Assembly: GCF_004514475.2 (NCBI RefSeq)
Contig: NZ_MYFO02000012.1
Location: 96,422-160,421 of the forward strand
DNA: 64,000 bases
From: Paenibacillus athensensis
Lineage (GTDB): Bacteria > Bacillota > Bacilli > Paenibacillales > NBRC-103111
Direction: 5' to 3'
In this document: piece after piece, positions 24,002 through 33,442 of the stretch
Layout of the letters: each line of letters starts with the position of its first letter
Position numbering within the stretch: the first letter of the stretch is position 1
Notes under the pieces: model-generated
Seen by the model: the letters and a program-made list of their open reading frames with translations, nothing else
Told to the model about the DNA's origin: nothing
The model's database searches: none
Program-made: the position numbers and the translations under genes

Positions 24002-24907
24002 TTACGCTTCCAGACGGGCCATCGTCTGTTCCTCGCATTCCTTGGAGCAAAAGCGGTTATGCTCCTCCTCACAAGCTTCGCAGCAAATGTGCTGCAGGTG
24101 GCAGTAATCGTTGGCGCAGTTGACGTAGCGGTCTTCAGGCTTGCCGCAATGGTGGCAGTGGCCGATGACGACGTCTTCGGCGGTGCGGTTGATCGGCACG
24201 GAAATGCGTTCGTCAAATACGTAGCATTTGCCGTCGAACAACCGCCCCTGCACCTCGGGGTCCTTCCCGTAGGTCACGATCCCACCGTCGAGCTGATACA
24301 CTTCCTTGAAGCCTTCCTTGAGCAAAAAGCCGGACAGCTTTTCGCAGCGAATGCCCCCGGTGCAATAGGTCAGCACCGGCCGGTCCTTATACTGCTCCAG
24401 ATTGCTGCGAATCCATTCGGGAAATTCGCGAGTGGATTCGACCTCCGGCCGGATCGCGCCGCGAAAATGACCGATGTCGTATTCATAATTGTTGCGGCCG
24501 TCGAGCACGAGGACGTCTTCCTGCTGCAGCTTCTCGTAAAAATCCTTAGGCGACAGATGCGTGCCCGTCAGGTCGTTCGGGTTGACGTCTTCTTCGAGAC
24601 GGAAGGTCACCAGCTCTTTTTTCGGCCGGACAAAAATTTTCTGAAACGCGTGTTTGTCGCTTTCGTCGATTTTGAAAACGAGATCGCGGAACAGCGGCAT
24701 GTGCCGCATCATTTGCATGTACGCGTCGGTTTGCTCGACCGTGCCGGACAGCGTGCCGTTGATCCCTTCGGGGGCGATCAGAATACGGCCCTTCACGCCG
24801 AGCCGTTTGCAATAGGCGAGGTGCTCGCGAGCCAAAGCCTCGGGGTCCTCAACCGTGACGAATTTATAGTAGAGTAAAATGCGGTATGGAGCTTCTCCCG
24901 TTGTCAT
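24002..24907 (-). CDS. trhO: tRNA uridine-34 hydroxylase TrhO (rhodanese family)
   Basis: 301 residues from [16 protein letters not shown] lies 7 nt upstream of this ATG and only 1 nt from an alternative TTG. N-terminal domain with the family block [16 protein letters not shown], a rhodanese domain with the catalytic cysteine in [11 protein letters not shown] near residue 182, and a C-terminal zinc-finger-like tail rich in Cys and His ([25 protein letters not shown]). TrhO makes 5-hydroxyuridine at position 34 of tRNAs in an oxygen-dependent way. Stands alone. Confidence 0.93.
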   Translation of the reverse strand: MTTGEAPYRILLYYKFVTVEDPEALAREHLAYCKRLGVKGRILIAPEGINGTLSGTVEQTDAYMQMMRHMPLFRDLVFKIDESDKHAFQKIFVRPKKELVTFRLEEDVNPNDLTGTHLSPKDFYEKLQQEDVLVLDGRNNYEYDIGHFRGAIRPEVESTREFPEWIRSNLEQYKDRPVLTYCTGGIRCEKLSGFLLKEGFKEVYQLDGGIVTYGKDPEVQGRLFDGKCYVFDERISVPINRTAEDVVIGHCHHCGKPEDRYVNCANDYCHLQHICCEACEEEHNRFCSKECEEQTMARLEA

Positions 24908-24982
24908 TGTCAAACCACCTAATCTTGTGTATTGCAGGCTGCCTGCAGCCTAAGCCTATAGTGACACAAAACGGCGCATAAT

Positions 24983-27028
24983 TCAATCGCCTGCGGCGCT
25001 GCCGGGGGCGAACGCCGCGCTCGTTGGCCCGTCGGCCTCGCCGGGCTTGTGCCGCTTGCGGGTGTCGGAGGGGTCGGAGCCCGCGCTTGGGGAGACGGTG
25101 TAGCGTTCGGCGACGGCCGGGTCAGAGCGATCTTCGCTCAGATCGCCAATTTTGTTACGCGAGCTGCCGTCCAGGTTGTACGCGTCCGCGCCGATATGCC
25201 GTCCTGCGAGGGCCGCGCTTGCTGCATTCGCTGTTCCGTCTGCGTCCGTGCCAGCGTGCCGTTCGGCGAGGGCCGCGCTTGCCGCATTCGCTGCGCCGTC
25301 TGCGTCCGCGCCGGTGTGCCGTTCGGCGAGAGCTGCGCTTGCCGCATTCGCTGCGCCGTCTGCGTTCGCGCCGTCCGCCGCCGTGCCATCGGCATCGCCG
25401 CCCGCCGCGCAGCGGTTGCCGCCACGGCGCTTCGCTGCACGCATGGCTTGCTGCGCGGCCGCAAGCAGCGTGCGGGCATCGCTGCCATCGACGGGCGCGC
25501 TCGCGGCGCCGACGCTCGCCGTGACGACGAGCTCGCGGCCGCTGACGACGAGCGGCTTGGCGAATTGCTCGACGATGTGGGCGGCGATTTTGGGCACGTC
25601 GTCCGGCGAACCGACGTCGGGCAGCAGGACGGCAAAGGCGTCGTCGCCAATGCGGGCGAGCAGCGCTCCGAGCGGGATGCAGTGGGCCAGCCGTCCTGCG
25701 GCCTCGCGCAGCAGCCGGTCGCCGAAATCGTGGCCGAATTGCGCGTTGACTTGTCCGAAACGGTCCAGATTCATATAGAGGACGCTTACGCCACGCGAGC
25801 CGCCGCCCTCGGCGGAGGTCAACTGCTTGTCGACGTTCTCCAGAAGGGAGCGGCGATTGTGCAGGTTTGTCAGCTCGTCGTAATATGTTAAATAGCGGTA
25901 TTCATGGAACGCTTTTTTGCTGTCGTGAACATCCTTGGCCATGACGAAAATGCCAACGGTCCGGCCGTCGGGCGCAATGGGAATGGCCGTCATCAGCATG
26001 CCGCGTGTCTGACCGCTGCGGGTCAATAGAGCGGTAGCGAACGAGCAGGCTTGTCCCTTGAGCGCCTGATACAGCTGCTGCAGGGTCAGCTCGACTTCGC
26101 TTGGACTGATGCAGCCAATCAGCGATCTGCCGATCAGCTCATCCGCGTCATAGCCGCTCAGCGTGTTCATCGCCGGATTGACATGCGTGAAGCGAATCAT
26201 CAGATCGAGCCGGAAGACGGCGTCGGGATTGCGCTCGTACAGCACGTCGTAATGCGTCTCTTCCTGCAGAGCCGCTTCTTCGGCGGCGAGACATTGACGC
26301 TCAATCGACGTCTCCAGCAGGTGGAGCGCTACAAGCAGCCCGGACAGGACGATTGTAAAACCGAGCATGTAGACAAGCCCTGGCGTGACTGCTGCAAACA
26401 GCAGCGGCTGGGCGACGGACAAAGCGAGCGCGGTCAACATGGGCAGCAGGACGGCGGCGATTCCCGACAGTACGCTGCCGGCAGCCAGCGCCAGCGGCCT
26501 TGGGGCCGCGCCGCGCAGCTCCTGGCGGCGAAAGGCAAGGCGGGTGGCGACGAGCCGGGTGCCGCTGATGCACGTAATCGTGCTGGCGACCAGCGCGTAT
26601 TTCCATTGGGCGTAGTGCGGATACGTCAGCGCATAGCCGACGCCGTCGCACACGACGCAGCCGGCAGCGAATAGCAGCTCGGCGCCGAGCAGCCGCCGCC
26701 GCTGCCGGGCGCGAGGGCGCAGACGGAGCACGGTCCAGCTGCTGAGCGTCAGGCACAGCAGCAGGGTGACGGCATAGTAGCCGGCGTTGCCTGCCAGCGG
26801 CAGCGCAACGTCCAGCGCCAAACGGCACAGTAAATAAGCCAGCCATGTGCAGAGGCCAAGCCCCGCAGCGCCGAGCAGCAGGGCCGGTTTATCGCCGGGG
26901 GCGGCGAGCGGGGCTTGCGCGCAGCGCTTCTGCAGTCGGGTCGCTCCCAGACTGCCCAGCGAGGATACGGCCAGAGCGGCCAGCAAATAGCCGAATTGAA
27001 ATTGACTCAGGTCGGGCGGGTGAAGCAA
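24983..27028 (-). CDS. Membrane PAS protein with degenerate GGDEF domain and repeat tail
   Basis: 681 residues. The TTG start has GAGGGA 5 nt upstream. Seven or so membrane helices (to about 245), a PAS domain (about 265-375, PDAVFRLDLMIRFTHVNPAM), a GGDEF domain (about 390-545), then an Ala/Asp-rich tail with 20-residue repeats. The active-site motif is R459-I-G-D-D-A-F465 where catalytic enzymes have R-x-GGDEF: the second glycine and the glutamate are replaced. It is therefore probably not a working diguanylate cyclase, but could bind nucleotide or sense a signal. No EAL or HD-GYP domain follows. Confidence 0.85.
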   Translation of the reverse strand: MLHPPDLSQFQFGYLLAALAVSSLGSLGATRLQKRCAQAPLAAPGDKPALLLGAAGLGLCTWLAYLLCRLALDVALPLAGNAGYYAVTLLLCLTLSSWTVLRLRPRARQRRRLLGAELLFAAGCVVCDGVGYALTYPHYAQWKYALVASTITCISGTRLVATRLAFRRQELRGAAPRPLALAAGSVLSGIAAVLLPMLTALALSVAQPLLFAAVTPGLVYMLGFTIVLSGLLVALHLLETSIERQCLAAEEAALQEETHYDVLYERNPDAVFRLDLMIRFTHVNPAMNTLSGYDADELIGRSLIGCISPSEVELTLQQLYQALKGQACSFATALLTRSGQTRGMLMTAIPIAPDGRTVGIFVMAKDVHDSKKAFHEYRYLTYYDELTNLHNRRSLLENVDKQLTSAEGGGSRGVSVLYMNLDRFGQVNAQFGHDFGDRLLREAAGRLAHCIPLGALLARIGDDAFAVLLPDVGSPDDVPKIAAHIVEQFAKPLVVSGRELVVTASVGAASAPVDGSDARTLLAAAQQAMRAAKRRGGNRCAAGGDADGTAADGANADGAANAASAALAERHTGADADGAANAASAALAERHAGTDADGTANAASAALAGRHIGADAYNLDGSSRNKIGDLSEDRSDPAVAERYTVSPSAGSDPSDTRKRHKPGEADGPTSAAFAPGSAAGD
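25201..25380 (-). repeat. In-frame 60-bp tandem repeat in the GGDEF protein
   Basis: Three copies of exactly 60 bp encode 20-residue units such as ADGAANAASAALAERHTGAD. The last copy diverges at its end. Located in the C-terminal tail beyond the GGDEF domain. Confidence 0.9.
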
Positions 27029-27344
27029 ACGATTCCCTCATCTCTTTGAATATAATCTGACGCAGCAGGGCGTGTGTGAACAGCCTTCTTGATTATATGC
27101 AAAAAGCTTCGACATTGTTGTCGAAATTTGGTGATTAATTGAAAAAAGATAGCGTATCCTGCTAAAAAGTGCTAACCGAACCGTCTGGCTCCGGGACAGA
27201 ATGTGAACCATTCTGGTTATAGAGCCCGGCGACGGATCTAGGGGGAGCCGCCGATCCCGTTGCAGCCCGGGTAGCGCACAAGGCAAGCGCAACGAGCTGC
27301 CCGCAAAGCCCAGCCGCAGATGCGTCAGTCCCCGCGCATAGACA
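27029..27344. other. Intergenic region with several RNA hairpins, no gene
   Basis: No convincing coding sequence. Elements: on the minus strand TATAAT at 27097-27092, a plausible -10 for the GGDEF gene; a nested hairpin at about 27181-27235 (CCGTC/GACGG, CCGGG/CCCGG and CAGAATG/CATTCTG arms with an asymmetric internal loop); and a second hairpin at about 27269-27303. On the plus strand 27274-27310 partly resembles the core of a c-di-GMP-I (GEMM) riboswitch (GCACA-n-GGCAA and CGCAAAGCC), but the second GEMM helix is not apparent and no plus-strand gene follows. Identity unresolved. Confidence 0.4.
27101..27125 (-). terminator. Terminator-like hairpin upstream of the GGDEF gene
   Basis: TTCGACA and TGTCGAA arms with a 4-nt loop, followed on the minus strand by GCTTTTT. 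It lies between the structured region and the GGDEF start, so it could end an upstream transcript or act as an attenuator. Confidence 0.6.
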
Positions 27345-27389
27345 AAGACGCTTTCATTACGACCATGCCAATCGGTCTGAAAGCGTCTT
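27345..27389 (-). terminator. Inverted repeat after spoVR, probable terminator
   Basis: Perfect 12-bp arms (AAGACGCTTTCA and TGAAAGCGTCTT), extended inside by GACC/GGTC, followed on the minus strand by TTGTCT. It lies 42 nt beyond the spoVR stop. Confidence 0.7.
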
Positions 27390-27430
27390 GTACTTGCGAA
27401 GTCCTATTCAGGCGGGGGCGCAGCATGCAG

Positions 27431-28855
27431 CTACAAAAACCGGCGGTGATGCTTTTTGCCGTCATACGTGAATTGGACCTTCTTATCTTCGACAGTCGTT
27501 TCCAGATGGACAGGCTTGCCCCAGAGCCGGTAGATGTAGGGCAGCGTTTTTTCCACGTATTTCAGGTCCAGCTCGACGCCTTCGAACGCATGCTTGAGGA
27601 ACAGCTCGCCGCTCCGCTGGTAATCGCCGTCCTCGACGACGAGATAAGGAAAGCCGCCGTTGACGCGCGAGTAGACGAGCTGGTCGCGAATATGCTCCCA
27701 CGTTTTGTCGGTAATTTTCCATTCCGGGCCTTTTTTCTCGAAAATGTACAAATCGAGGTCGGCGACAAGCTCTCTGGTCAAATAATTGCGGATGAAGGAG
27801 GTATCCGAGTCGTATTCGCGCACCTCGAACATTTTTTGCCGGCCCTCTCCGGGCTTGCGGTTATGCCGGCGCATCTCTTCGTCGGTAGGATGGTCCCAGC
27901 GTTTTTCGATATCTTCGAAAATTTTCAGCCCCAGGTAATACGGATTGAGGCTGTGGCGCGACGGCTGGACGACGGAGGAGTTCAGCTTCGAGTATTCAAT
28001 TGTCTCTTCTTCGGTCAGATCCAGCTCGCGCATAATGCGTTGGTGCCAATACGAGGCCCAGCCTTCATTCATGATTTTCGTTTCCATTTGCGGCCAAAAA
28101 TAGAGCATTTCGTCGCGCATCATCGTGAGGATGTCTCGCTGCCAATCCTCCAGATACGGCGCATACTCCTCGATGAATAGGAGCAAATCCTTCTCCGGCT
28201 TCGGCGGGAAGCGGCGCGCGTCCTCTTTGTCGGGCGGCTGCTCAGTCTTGGGCTCGTCGAGCTCCCACAGGTCGTCGTAGCTGCCAGATAAGTCTCGACG
28301 GACGCTTGGTGGTTTTTTGGCTTCCTTGGCGGTCCGCTCGGGGCGGCGGGAGCGGTTCAGGCTCGGATCGACGTGCTCCTGAATCGCCAGAACGGCGTCA
28401 AGAAACTTCTCGACCTCGGCCGAGCCGTATTCCAGCTCGTATTGACGGATGCGTTCCGCAGTCGCCGACATGCTTTCGACCATGTTGCGGTTTGTTTTGG
28501 AAAAACGAACGTTGTTTTTGAAAAAATCACAGTGCGCGAGCACGTGCGCTACGATCAGCTTGTTCTGGATTAGCGAGTTGCCGTCCAGCAAAAACGCGTA
28601 GCACGGGTCGGAGTTGATGACCAGCTCATAGATTTTGCTCAAGCCTAGATCGTATTGCGTTTTCATGCGGTGAAAATTTTTGCCGAAGCTCCAATGACTG
28701 AACCGCGTCGGCATCCCGTAGGCGCCGAATGTATAAATGATGTCCGCCGGACAAATTTCATAGCGCATCGGATAAAAATCGAGCCCGAAGCCGGTGGCGA
28801 TTTCCGTAATTTCGGCAATGGCCCGTTCGAGCTGCTTTTTGTCCTCGCCCAACAT
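27431..28855 (-). CDS. spoVR: SpoVR family protein
   Basis: 474 residues, ATG behind GGAGGG. The family, also called YcgB in enterobacteria, is needed for normal spore cortex in Bacillus subtilis; its biochemical role is unknown. Conserved blocks seen: [30 protein letters not shown] N-terminus, [28 protein letters not shown] [13 protein letters not shown] near residue 265, and [16 protein letters not shown]. The linker 165-215 is charged and variable. Usually found with yhbH and the kinase gene prkA; here yhbH lies 6.5 kb away and no prkA is present. Confidence 0.95.
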   Translation of the reverse strand: MLGEDKKQLERAIAEITEIATGFGLDFYPMRYEICPADIIYTFGAYGMPTRFSHWSFGKNFHRMKTQYDLGLSKIYELVINSDPCYAFLLDGNSLIQNKLIVAHVLAHCDFFKNNVRFSKTNRNMVESMSATAERIRQYELEYGSAEVEKFLDAVLAIQEHVDPSLNRSRRPERTAKEAKKPPSVRRDLSGSYDDLWELDEPKTEQPPDKEDARRFPPKPEKDLLLFIEEYAPYLEDWQRDILTMMRDEMLYFWPQMETKIMNEGWASYWHQRIMRELDLTEEETIEYSKLNSSVVQPSRHSLNPYYLGLKIFEDIEKRWDHPTDEEMRRHNRKPGEGRQKMFEVREYDSDTSFIRNYLTRELVADLDLYIFEKKGPEWKITDKTWEHIRDQLVYSRVNGGFPYLVVEDGDYQRSGELFLKHAFEGVELDLKYVEKTLPYIYRLWGKPVHLETTVEDKKVQFTYDGKKHHRRFL

Positions 28856-28920
28856 GGTGCATCCCTCCTCTTCTTCCGATATATATATATTTCGCTGGGG
28901 AGCGGAATATGAGGAGAAGC

Positions 28921-28955
28921 AAACGCCCCTGTTTCACGAAGAAACAGAGGCGTTT
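28921..28955. terminator. Terminator between the glucanase gene and spoVR
   Basis: 15-bp arms with one mismatch (28921-28935 and 28941-28955) and a 5-nt loop. It follows the glucanase stop on the minus strand. A short (AT)5 tract lies beside it at 28880-28890 in the spoVR leader. Confidence 0.8.
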
Positions 28956-28998
28956 GTTTTCGCAGGCCAAATCTTGCATGGCTGGCTGCAACGAGAGA

Positions 28999-31900
28999 TT
29001 AATAAGTGATCGGCAAGTAAATAGGAGCCGGGTATGGATTGACGAATACCGGCGTTGCGCTCCATCCGGTATTGCCCGTGCCTTGCACAACGGTCATGCC
29101 TGTGCCTGTGCTGAGGTAGCCGCCACGGCCCAGGTTGGTTGCGGATAAGTAATTGAACGTTACGGAGCCGGTGTTGGCGCGGTTTTCGATCGCGTACGTG
29201 CCGGTGCCGTTAATTTCGTTGCGGTTCAGCGTAATGCCGGTAATGGTGTTGCCCATAAAATTGAACGCTTCATAGTTGCTGTCGATGATTTTATTGTCAT
29301 CCACGTTGATCGTCGCTGTCAGCGGTTGATCCAAAGCGAAGAACCAGATTGCGCCTGTACCGAAGTCCCAGCCGTTGTAGTAGTCTTCCGAGCCGCAGCG
29401 AACGACGACATTGCGCGCGATGGTGATGGTGCCGCTTACCGGCGTCACCGGGGAGAAGCGGTTGCCTACGTGGATACCGCCGCCTTCCGCTTGTTGGTCG
29501 GCCACATAGTTGTCGGTTACGCTGTTGTTTTTGCCGCCGTACAGTGCGATCCCGTTTGCCAGAACCGGCAGCTCCACGCGGTTGAACGAGAAGGAGTTGT
29601 TCTCATCGGCTACGGAAACGTTATAACCTGGAGCGTTTGTGGAATCGCTCCACATCGCCAAACCGTCGTCGCCCGTATTCCGGAAAAACGAGTTGCTGAC
29701 GCTGGAATTGGTTACGCCTTGATGGAAGTTGACGCCATCGGCATTTTGGTTGCGGATGCGCATGTTGGTGATTTTCAGATTATCCATCGGTCCATCCAGC
29801 CACATGCCGCATTTGGTATGCTCGATCCAGATGTTGTCGACCGTGGAGTTGGACAGTGCGCCGCCAATCCCGTTAATTTGGTCGTTGTCGATACGAACGA
29901 TGACTTCACCGAAGATTGCGAAGTCGGACAAGTGAACGTTCTGGCTGGCGGAGCCTTGCCGGAACTTGCCGTAGAAACCTTCGTTGTCGCCGTAAGGGTT
30001 GACGAAGTGGAACGTCGAGTACCAGATACCGGCCCCTTTGATCGTGACATTGTCGACGTGGATTTGCGTGTTGATTTTATAAGTACCGGCCGGCACCCAC
30101 AATACTTTGCCTTGGCTCGATGCTGTGTTCACTGCAGTTTGCGTAGCTGTCGTTGCGTCGTTCACGCCTGTAGGGTCAGCGCCGAAGTCGGTCAGCGAGA
30201 GGGAGCCTGCCGGTTGTGTAGCCGCCGGAGCAACCTGCTCGAAGTCGATCAGGTCAATCGTGTACGAACCGGCGTTGTTGCCCGGATCTACTTGTACTTT
30301 AACCTTGGTTCCCGGCGTCATTTGACCTACCAGACGATGCACTTCGTCGTAAAAATGATGCGGTCTCAAGTCGGTAGGCGTGTTGTTGAACGGATAGCCG
30401 CCGTAGGCCCAGCCGTAGATGGAGGTAAGGGAAAGATCCGGTTGTTTGACGCCGTCGATGTAAAATCCAAGCGGCGCGGTTTGCCCCGTGCCTTGCGCGC
30501 TGTCGGGAATGCTGTAGCGCAATACGATCGAGTTGGCGTTTTGCGGTACCGTAAATTCAACATATTGGCCTTGGGCGCTGAGCGTGACGGCTTTGCGGCC
30601 GGAGGCTTCGCCGGCAAGGCTCGGATAAGCGCGGTTCGGCCCAATGATCGTGCCGTTGGTCACGGCGTCTTCAGCCTGGATTTCTACGTAAGGAAGCGCA
30701 GGTCCGGCGGAAGATACGCCAATACTTGTATTGAAGACGTTATTGGCTTCGCTGACTTCGCTAATCGCGTTAGTCGGATCGACGGTAGCTGTAATCGGCG
30801 TCAAGCCATTTACGGCCGACCATGTGCCCGGAATTATCACGTTAGCGGATGTATTTCCGGCGAGACCGCCGGAGAGGGTGCCGTTTAACGTCGTTGTGCC
30901 AACGACTACGCGCACGCCGATGCTGCCGCTGGCTGCATCTTTACCCTGATTTTTCACAGCTACGGTAAAGCTGACGGTATTGCCCGGAGCCGGATGCGTC
31001 GGGTTCCAGGTTACGTTTTGTACGATCAGGTCGGGGCCTGGGAGCTGGCTAAGCGTCAGCGATTTCGTATTCGTGTTATTCGTTTCGTTCAATTCGATGA
31101 CGCTGTTGTCCGGATCCACGACGGCAGCGATGCTGTAGGTGCCGGCGGAGCCGACCCACGGGGCGGAAGCGGTCACGGTTACTTTTCCGTTGACGGCAAG
31201 GCTGGTCGTCGCTGTGCCTGTAGCCACTTCATTGCCATTGACGCGAAAGGAGACCTTGTGCGCGGTGTTCGGCGAAGCGCCGCTGCCGGCATTGGTTACT
31301 TCTGCGCTAAACGTGACCGGCGTGGCTTCCGTGATCGTGCCGGTTGGTGTCCACGTCAGGTTGGTTACGGTCAAGTCCGGGTTTGGCGCTGCGGAGCCAA
31401 ATACTTGGAACTCGGCGATTTGGCCTGCGGAAGAGCCGCTGTTTGCGGTAATTTTTAACTGTACGGCGCTGGCTGTGGCCGATACGGGAATCGTAACGGT
31501 GTTGCCGGAAGCCGGGTTGAACGTGTAGCTTGCTGCAGAAACCAGATTATTGAACGTCGTGCCGTATTGGTCATGGCTCAGCACTTGAATCGTTTGTGTG
31601 CGAGTCGACCAGGCGTTGTCAGGGTTCAGCTTCAAGACGATGGAAGTCAGATTGGCGTTATAACCGAGGTTGACAGTCAAGGTATTAGGGTAAGAACCGC
31701 CGGCCCCTTCCCAATAAGTCGTTACGCTGCCGTCATTCGCATTCGTGTCCACGAACGAGAACACAGACGAGGATGCCGTGATCGGCTTGTTCAGCGCCAG
31801 ATTCGAGTTAGGAGGAGGCGTTGGCGTTGCTGTTGGCGTTGGCGTCGGTGTACCCGTCGGCGTTGGTGTAGGAGTTGCCGTCGGTGTTGGTGTAGGTGTT

Positions 31901-33042
31901 GCCGTTGGCGTTGGCGTTGGTGTTGCCGTCGGCGTTGCTGTAGGAGTCGCCGTTGGTGTCGGCGTTGGCGTCGTTCCTGTAAAAGTCACTTGAATGTTGT
32001 CCAGATTGACGTTGCCGGAATCGGTCGAGTCGTATTTGTACGCGATCGTGTTATTGCCGGCATTCAACGTAAGCGTATCGGCATTGGTCGCCCATGTGTC
32101 CCAGTTAGCCAGATTAGCCAGCGTCGTTTGTTTGACCTTCACTCCGTTCACATAAATGCTTACTGTTTTTGCGCTGCCGCTGGCATTGCCGTAACGCAGC
32201 GTTACGCTATAGCTGCCTGCAGTCGTTGCGCTGACGGTGAAGGTTGTTGTCGCGCCTTGCGTCCAGTAGCCGTCAACAAATCCCGTACCTGTGTAGCCGG
32301 TATGGTCCGTGTTGACCTTCGCTCCGCCGCTTAATGCTGCAGACTCGGCTTGATACGTGCCTCCTGCCGGAGTCGATGTTGGAGTTGCAGTTGGGGTTGG
32401 AGTCGGTGTAGGTGTAGGTGTAGGAGTTGGCGTTGGTGTAGGTGTTGGTGTAGGTGTAGGAGTTGGCGTTGGTGTAGGTGTTGCTGTAGGTGTTGCTGTT
32501 GGCGTCGGCGTCGGCGTGGAAGTTGACGTGTTGTACACTTCCAGTTCGGACAGCTGTCCGGCCGGCCAGCCCGTGTTAGCCGTAAAGTTCACTTTCACAT
32601 AACGCACGCTTGCGCTTGTGAAGTTGATCGTTACGGTGTTGGTGCTTCCGTTGAATGTATATGTCTGGGAAGCGGCCAGATTCGTGTAAGTGGAGTCGTT
32701 CGTACTGCCTTGAACGGACAACGTTTGATTGCGCGTGCCCCAGCCTGAAGGCAGCTTCAGCACAACCTGATTGACCGTATTGGCGCTGCCCAGGTCAACG
32801 CGAATCCACTGGGGAAATGCGTTGTTGACGCTCTCCCAGTAAGTGCCCTGATTGCCGTCGGTGGCGTTGCCCGAACCGTAAACGTCGGCATGGCCGCTTT
32901 CCGTAGTCGCTTTACCGGCAGCCAGATTCGTGGCGGCGATTGAAATCGCAGGAATCAAGGTCAATTGCGTGAGAAACAAAGTTATTGCCAACAAGCATAA
33001 CGCAAACGGATTTTTGTTCGACAACCATTTTTTTCGAGTCAT
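28999..33042 (-). CDS. Secreted alpha-1,3-glucanase, glycoside hydrolase family 87, multidomain
   Basis: 1347 residues behind GGAGG. Signal peptide 1-36; F5/8C (discoidin) module 38-170; Thr-Pro linker; CBM6-like module about 229-355; second Thr-Pro linker; second discoidin 411-550; two CARDB domains 554-667 and 670-780; a CBM-like module about 785-930; a C-terminal right-handed beta-helix catalytic domain from about 945. D1102 (in QNADGV) and D1125-D1126 (in TGDDG) have the same 23-residue spacing as the catalytic aspartates known in GH87 enzymes of Bacillus circulans and Paenibacillus glycanilyticus. It would degrade alpha-1,3-glucan of fungal walls or dental-type glucan. The AraC regulator is divergent. 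Confidence 0.9.
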   Translation of the reverse strand: MTRKKWLSNKNPFALCLLAITLFLTQLTLIPAISIAATNLAAGKATTESGHADVYGSGNATDGNQGTYWESVNNAFPQWIRVDLGSANTVNQVVLKLPSGWGTRNQTLSVQGSTNDSTYTNLAASQTYTFNGSTNTVTINFTSASVRYVKVNFTANTGWPAGQLSELEVYNTSTSTPTPTPTATPTATPTPTPTPTPTPTPTPTPTPTPTPTPTPTPTATPTSTPAGGTYQAESAALSGGAKVNTDHTGYTGTGFVDGYWTQGATTTFTVSATTAGSYSVTLRYGNASGSAKTVSIYVNGVKVKQTTLANLANWDTWATNADTLTLNAGNNTIAYKYDSTDSGNVNLDNIQVTFTGTTPTPTPTATPTATPTATPTPTPTATPTPTPTATPTPTPTGTPTPTPTATPTPPPNSNLALNKPITASSSVFSFVDTNANDGSVTTYWEGAGGSYPNTLTVNLGYNANLTSIVLKLNPDNAWSTRTQTIQVLSHDQYGTTFNNLVSAASYTFNPASGNTVTIPVSATASAVQLKITANSGSSAGQIAEFQVFGSAAPNPDLTVTNLTWTPTGTITEATPVTFSAEVTNAGSGASPNTAHKVSFRVNGNEVATGTATTSLAVNGKVTVTASAPWVGSAGTYSIAAVVDPDNSVIELNETNNTNTKSLTLSQLPGPDLIVQNVTWNPTHPAPGNTVSFTVAVKNQGKDAASGSIGVRVVVGTTTLNGTLSGGLAGNTSANVIIPGTWSAVNGLTPITATVDPTNAISEVSEANNVFNTSIGVSSAGPALPYVEIQAEDAVTNGTIIGPNRAYPSLAGEASGRKAVTLSAQGQYVEFTVPQNANSIVLRYSIPDSAQGTGQTAPLGFYIDGVKQPDLSLTSIYGWAYGGYPFNNTPTDLRPHHFYDEVHRLVGQMTPGTKVKVQVDPGNNAGSYTIDLIDFEQVAPAATQPAGSLSLTDFGADPTGVNDATTATQTAVNTASSQGKVLWVPAGTYKINTQIHVDNVTIKGAGIWYSTFHFVNPYGDNEGFYGKFRQGSASQNVHLSDFAIFGEVIVRIDNDQINGIGGALSNSTVDNIWIEHTKCGMWLDGPMDNLKITNMRIRNQNADGVNFHQGVTNSSVSNSFFRNTGDDGLAMWSDSTNAPGYNVSVADENNSFSFNRVELPVLANGIALYGGKNNSVTDNYVADQQAEGGGIHVGNRFSPVTPVSGTITIARNVVVRCGSEDYYNGWDFGTGAIWFFALDQPLTATINVDDNKIIDSNYEAFNFMGNTITGITLNRNEINGTGTYAIENRANTGSVTFNYLSATNLGRGGYLSTGTGMTVVQGTGNTGWSATPVFVNPYPAPIYLPITY
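31815..31978 (-). repeat. Thr-Pro linker repeat 2 of the glucanase
   Basis: About 55 residues of TPTPTPTA-type repeats (hexanucleotide and 18-bp periodicities) joining the CBM6-like module to the second discoidin domain. Confidence 0.9.
32368..32530 (-). repeat. Thr-Pro linker repeat 1 of the glucanase
   Basis: About 54 residues of TP repeats between the first discoidin and the CBM6-like domain. Near identity with the second linker could allow recombination that removes the CBM6 module. Confidence 0.9.
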
Positions 33043-33442
33043 TCACTAAGCCTCCGATTTCATATTGGATGAACATGGATCATTGCAGATATGAACAATC
33101 TGCATACTCCTTTAAATCCCCCTTCCAAAAAGAGCGCGCTTTCATTTCATGATCAAATCTGCCGGGTCTGCAACATGTATTTTCCATCATTTACTACAAG
33201 CGCTTCACCCATTGTAGGCTTCTCTGTCCAGGAACTCGATGAAATGTTTTATGTTTTTGATACGCAATATTACGTAATCCGCCAAAATAGCGGCAAAAAC
33301 GCTCGTTTCACAAATTTCGCCCCGAACGAAGCCCGATTAAACGGATTTGCAAAGCCCGGTTAAGAAGGAAAATCGGTCCAAAAAGGCGAAGCTAGTAGGG
33401 ACATCAGCGCTTATTAAGAAAAGCGATTGGGAGGAAGCAGAC
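33043..33442. other. Divergent intergenic region of glucanase and AraC regulator
   Basis: 400 bp with no supported gene; a 90-codon open frame at 33091-33363 lacks a ribosome site and protein-like composition. It should hold both promoters and the regulator's binding sites. An AAGCGCTT palindrome near 33200 resembles the core of a CcpA site, weakly. Nothing else is recognisable. Confidence 0.5.

Noticed and set aside
27265..27330. A c-di-GMP-I (GEMM) riboswitch on the plus strand
   Set aside because: Only the first helix core resembles the motif; the conserved second helix is not seen and no plus-strand gene follows. Kept only as an open question.
31815..32530. Possible phase-variable repeats in the glucanase
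   Set aside because: Units are multiples of three bases and encode Thr-Pro linkers known in this enzyme class, so they would alter length, not switch the gene off.
33200..33215. A CcpA (cre) site before the glucanase
   Set aside because: Only the AAGCGCTT core fits; the outer bases miss the consensus at several positions.
33091..33363. A 90-codon frame between the glucanase and AraC genes
   Set aside because: No Shine-Dalgarno site, no protein-like pattern, and it lies in the divergent promoter region.
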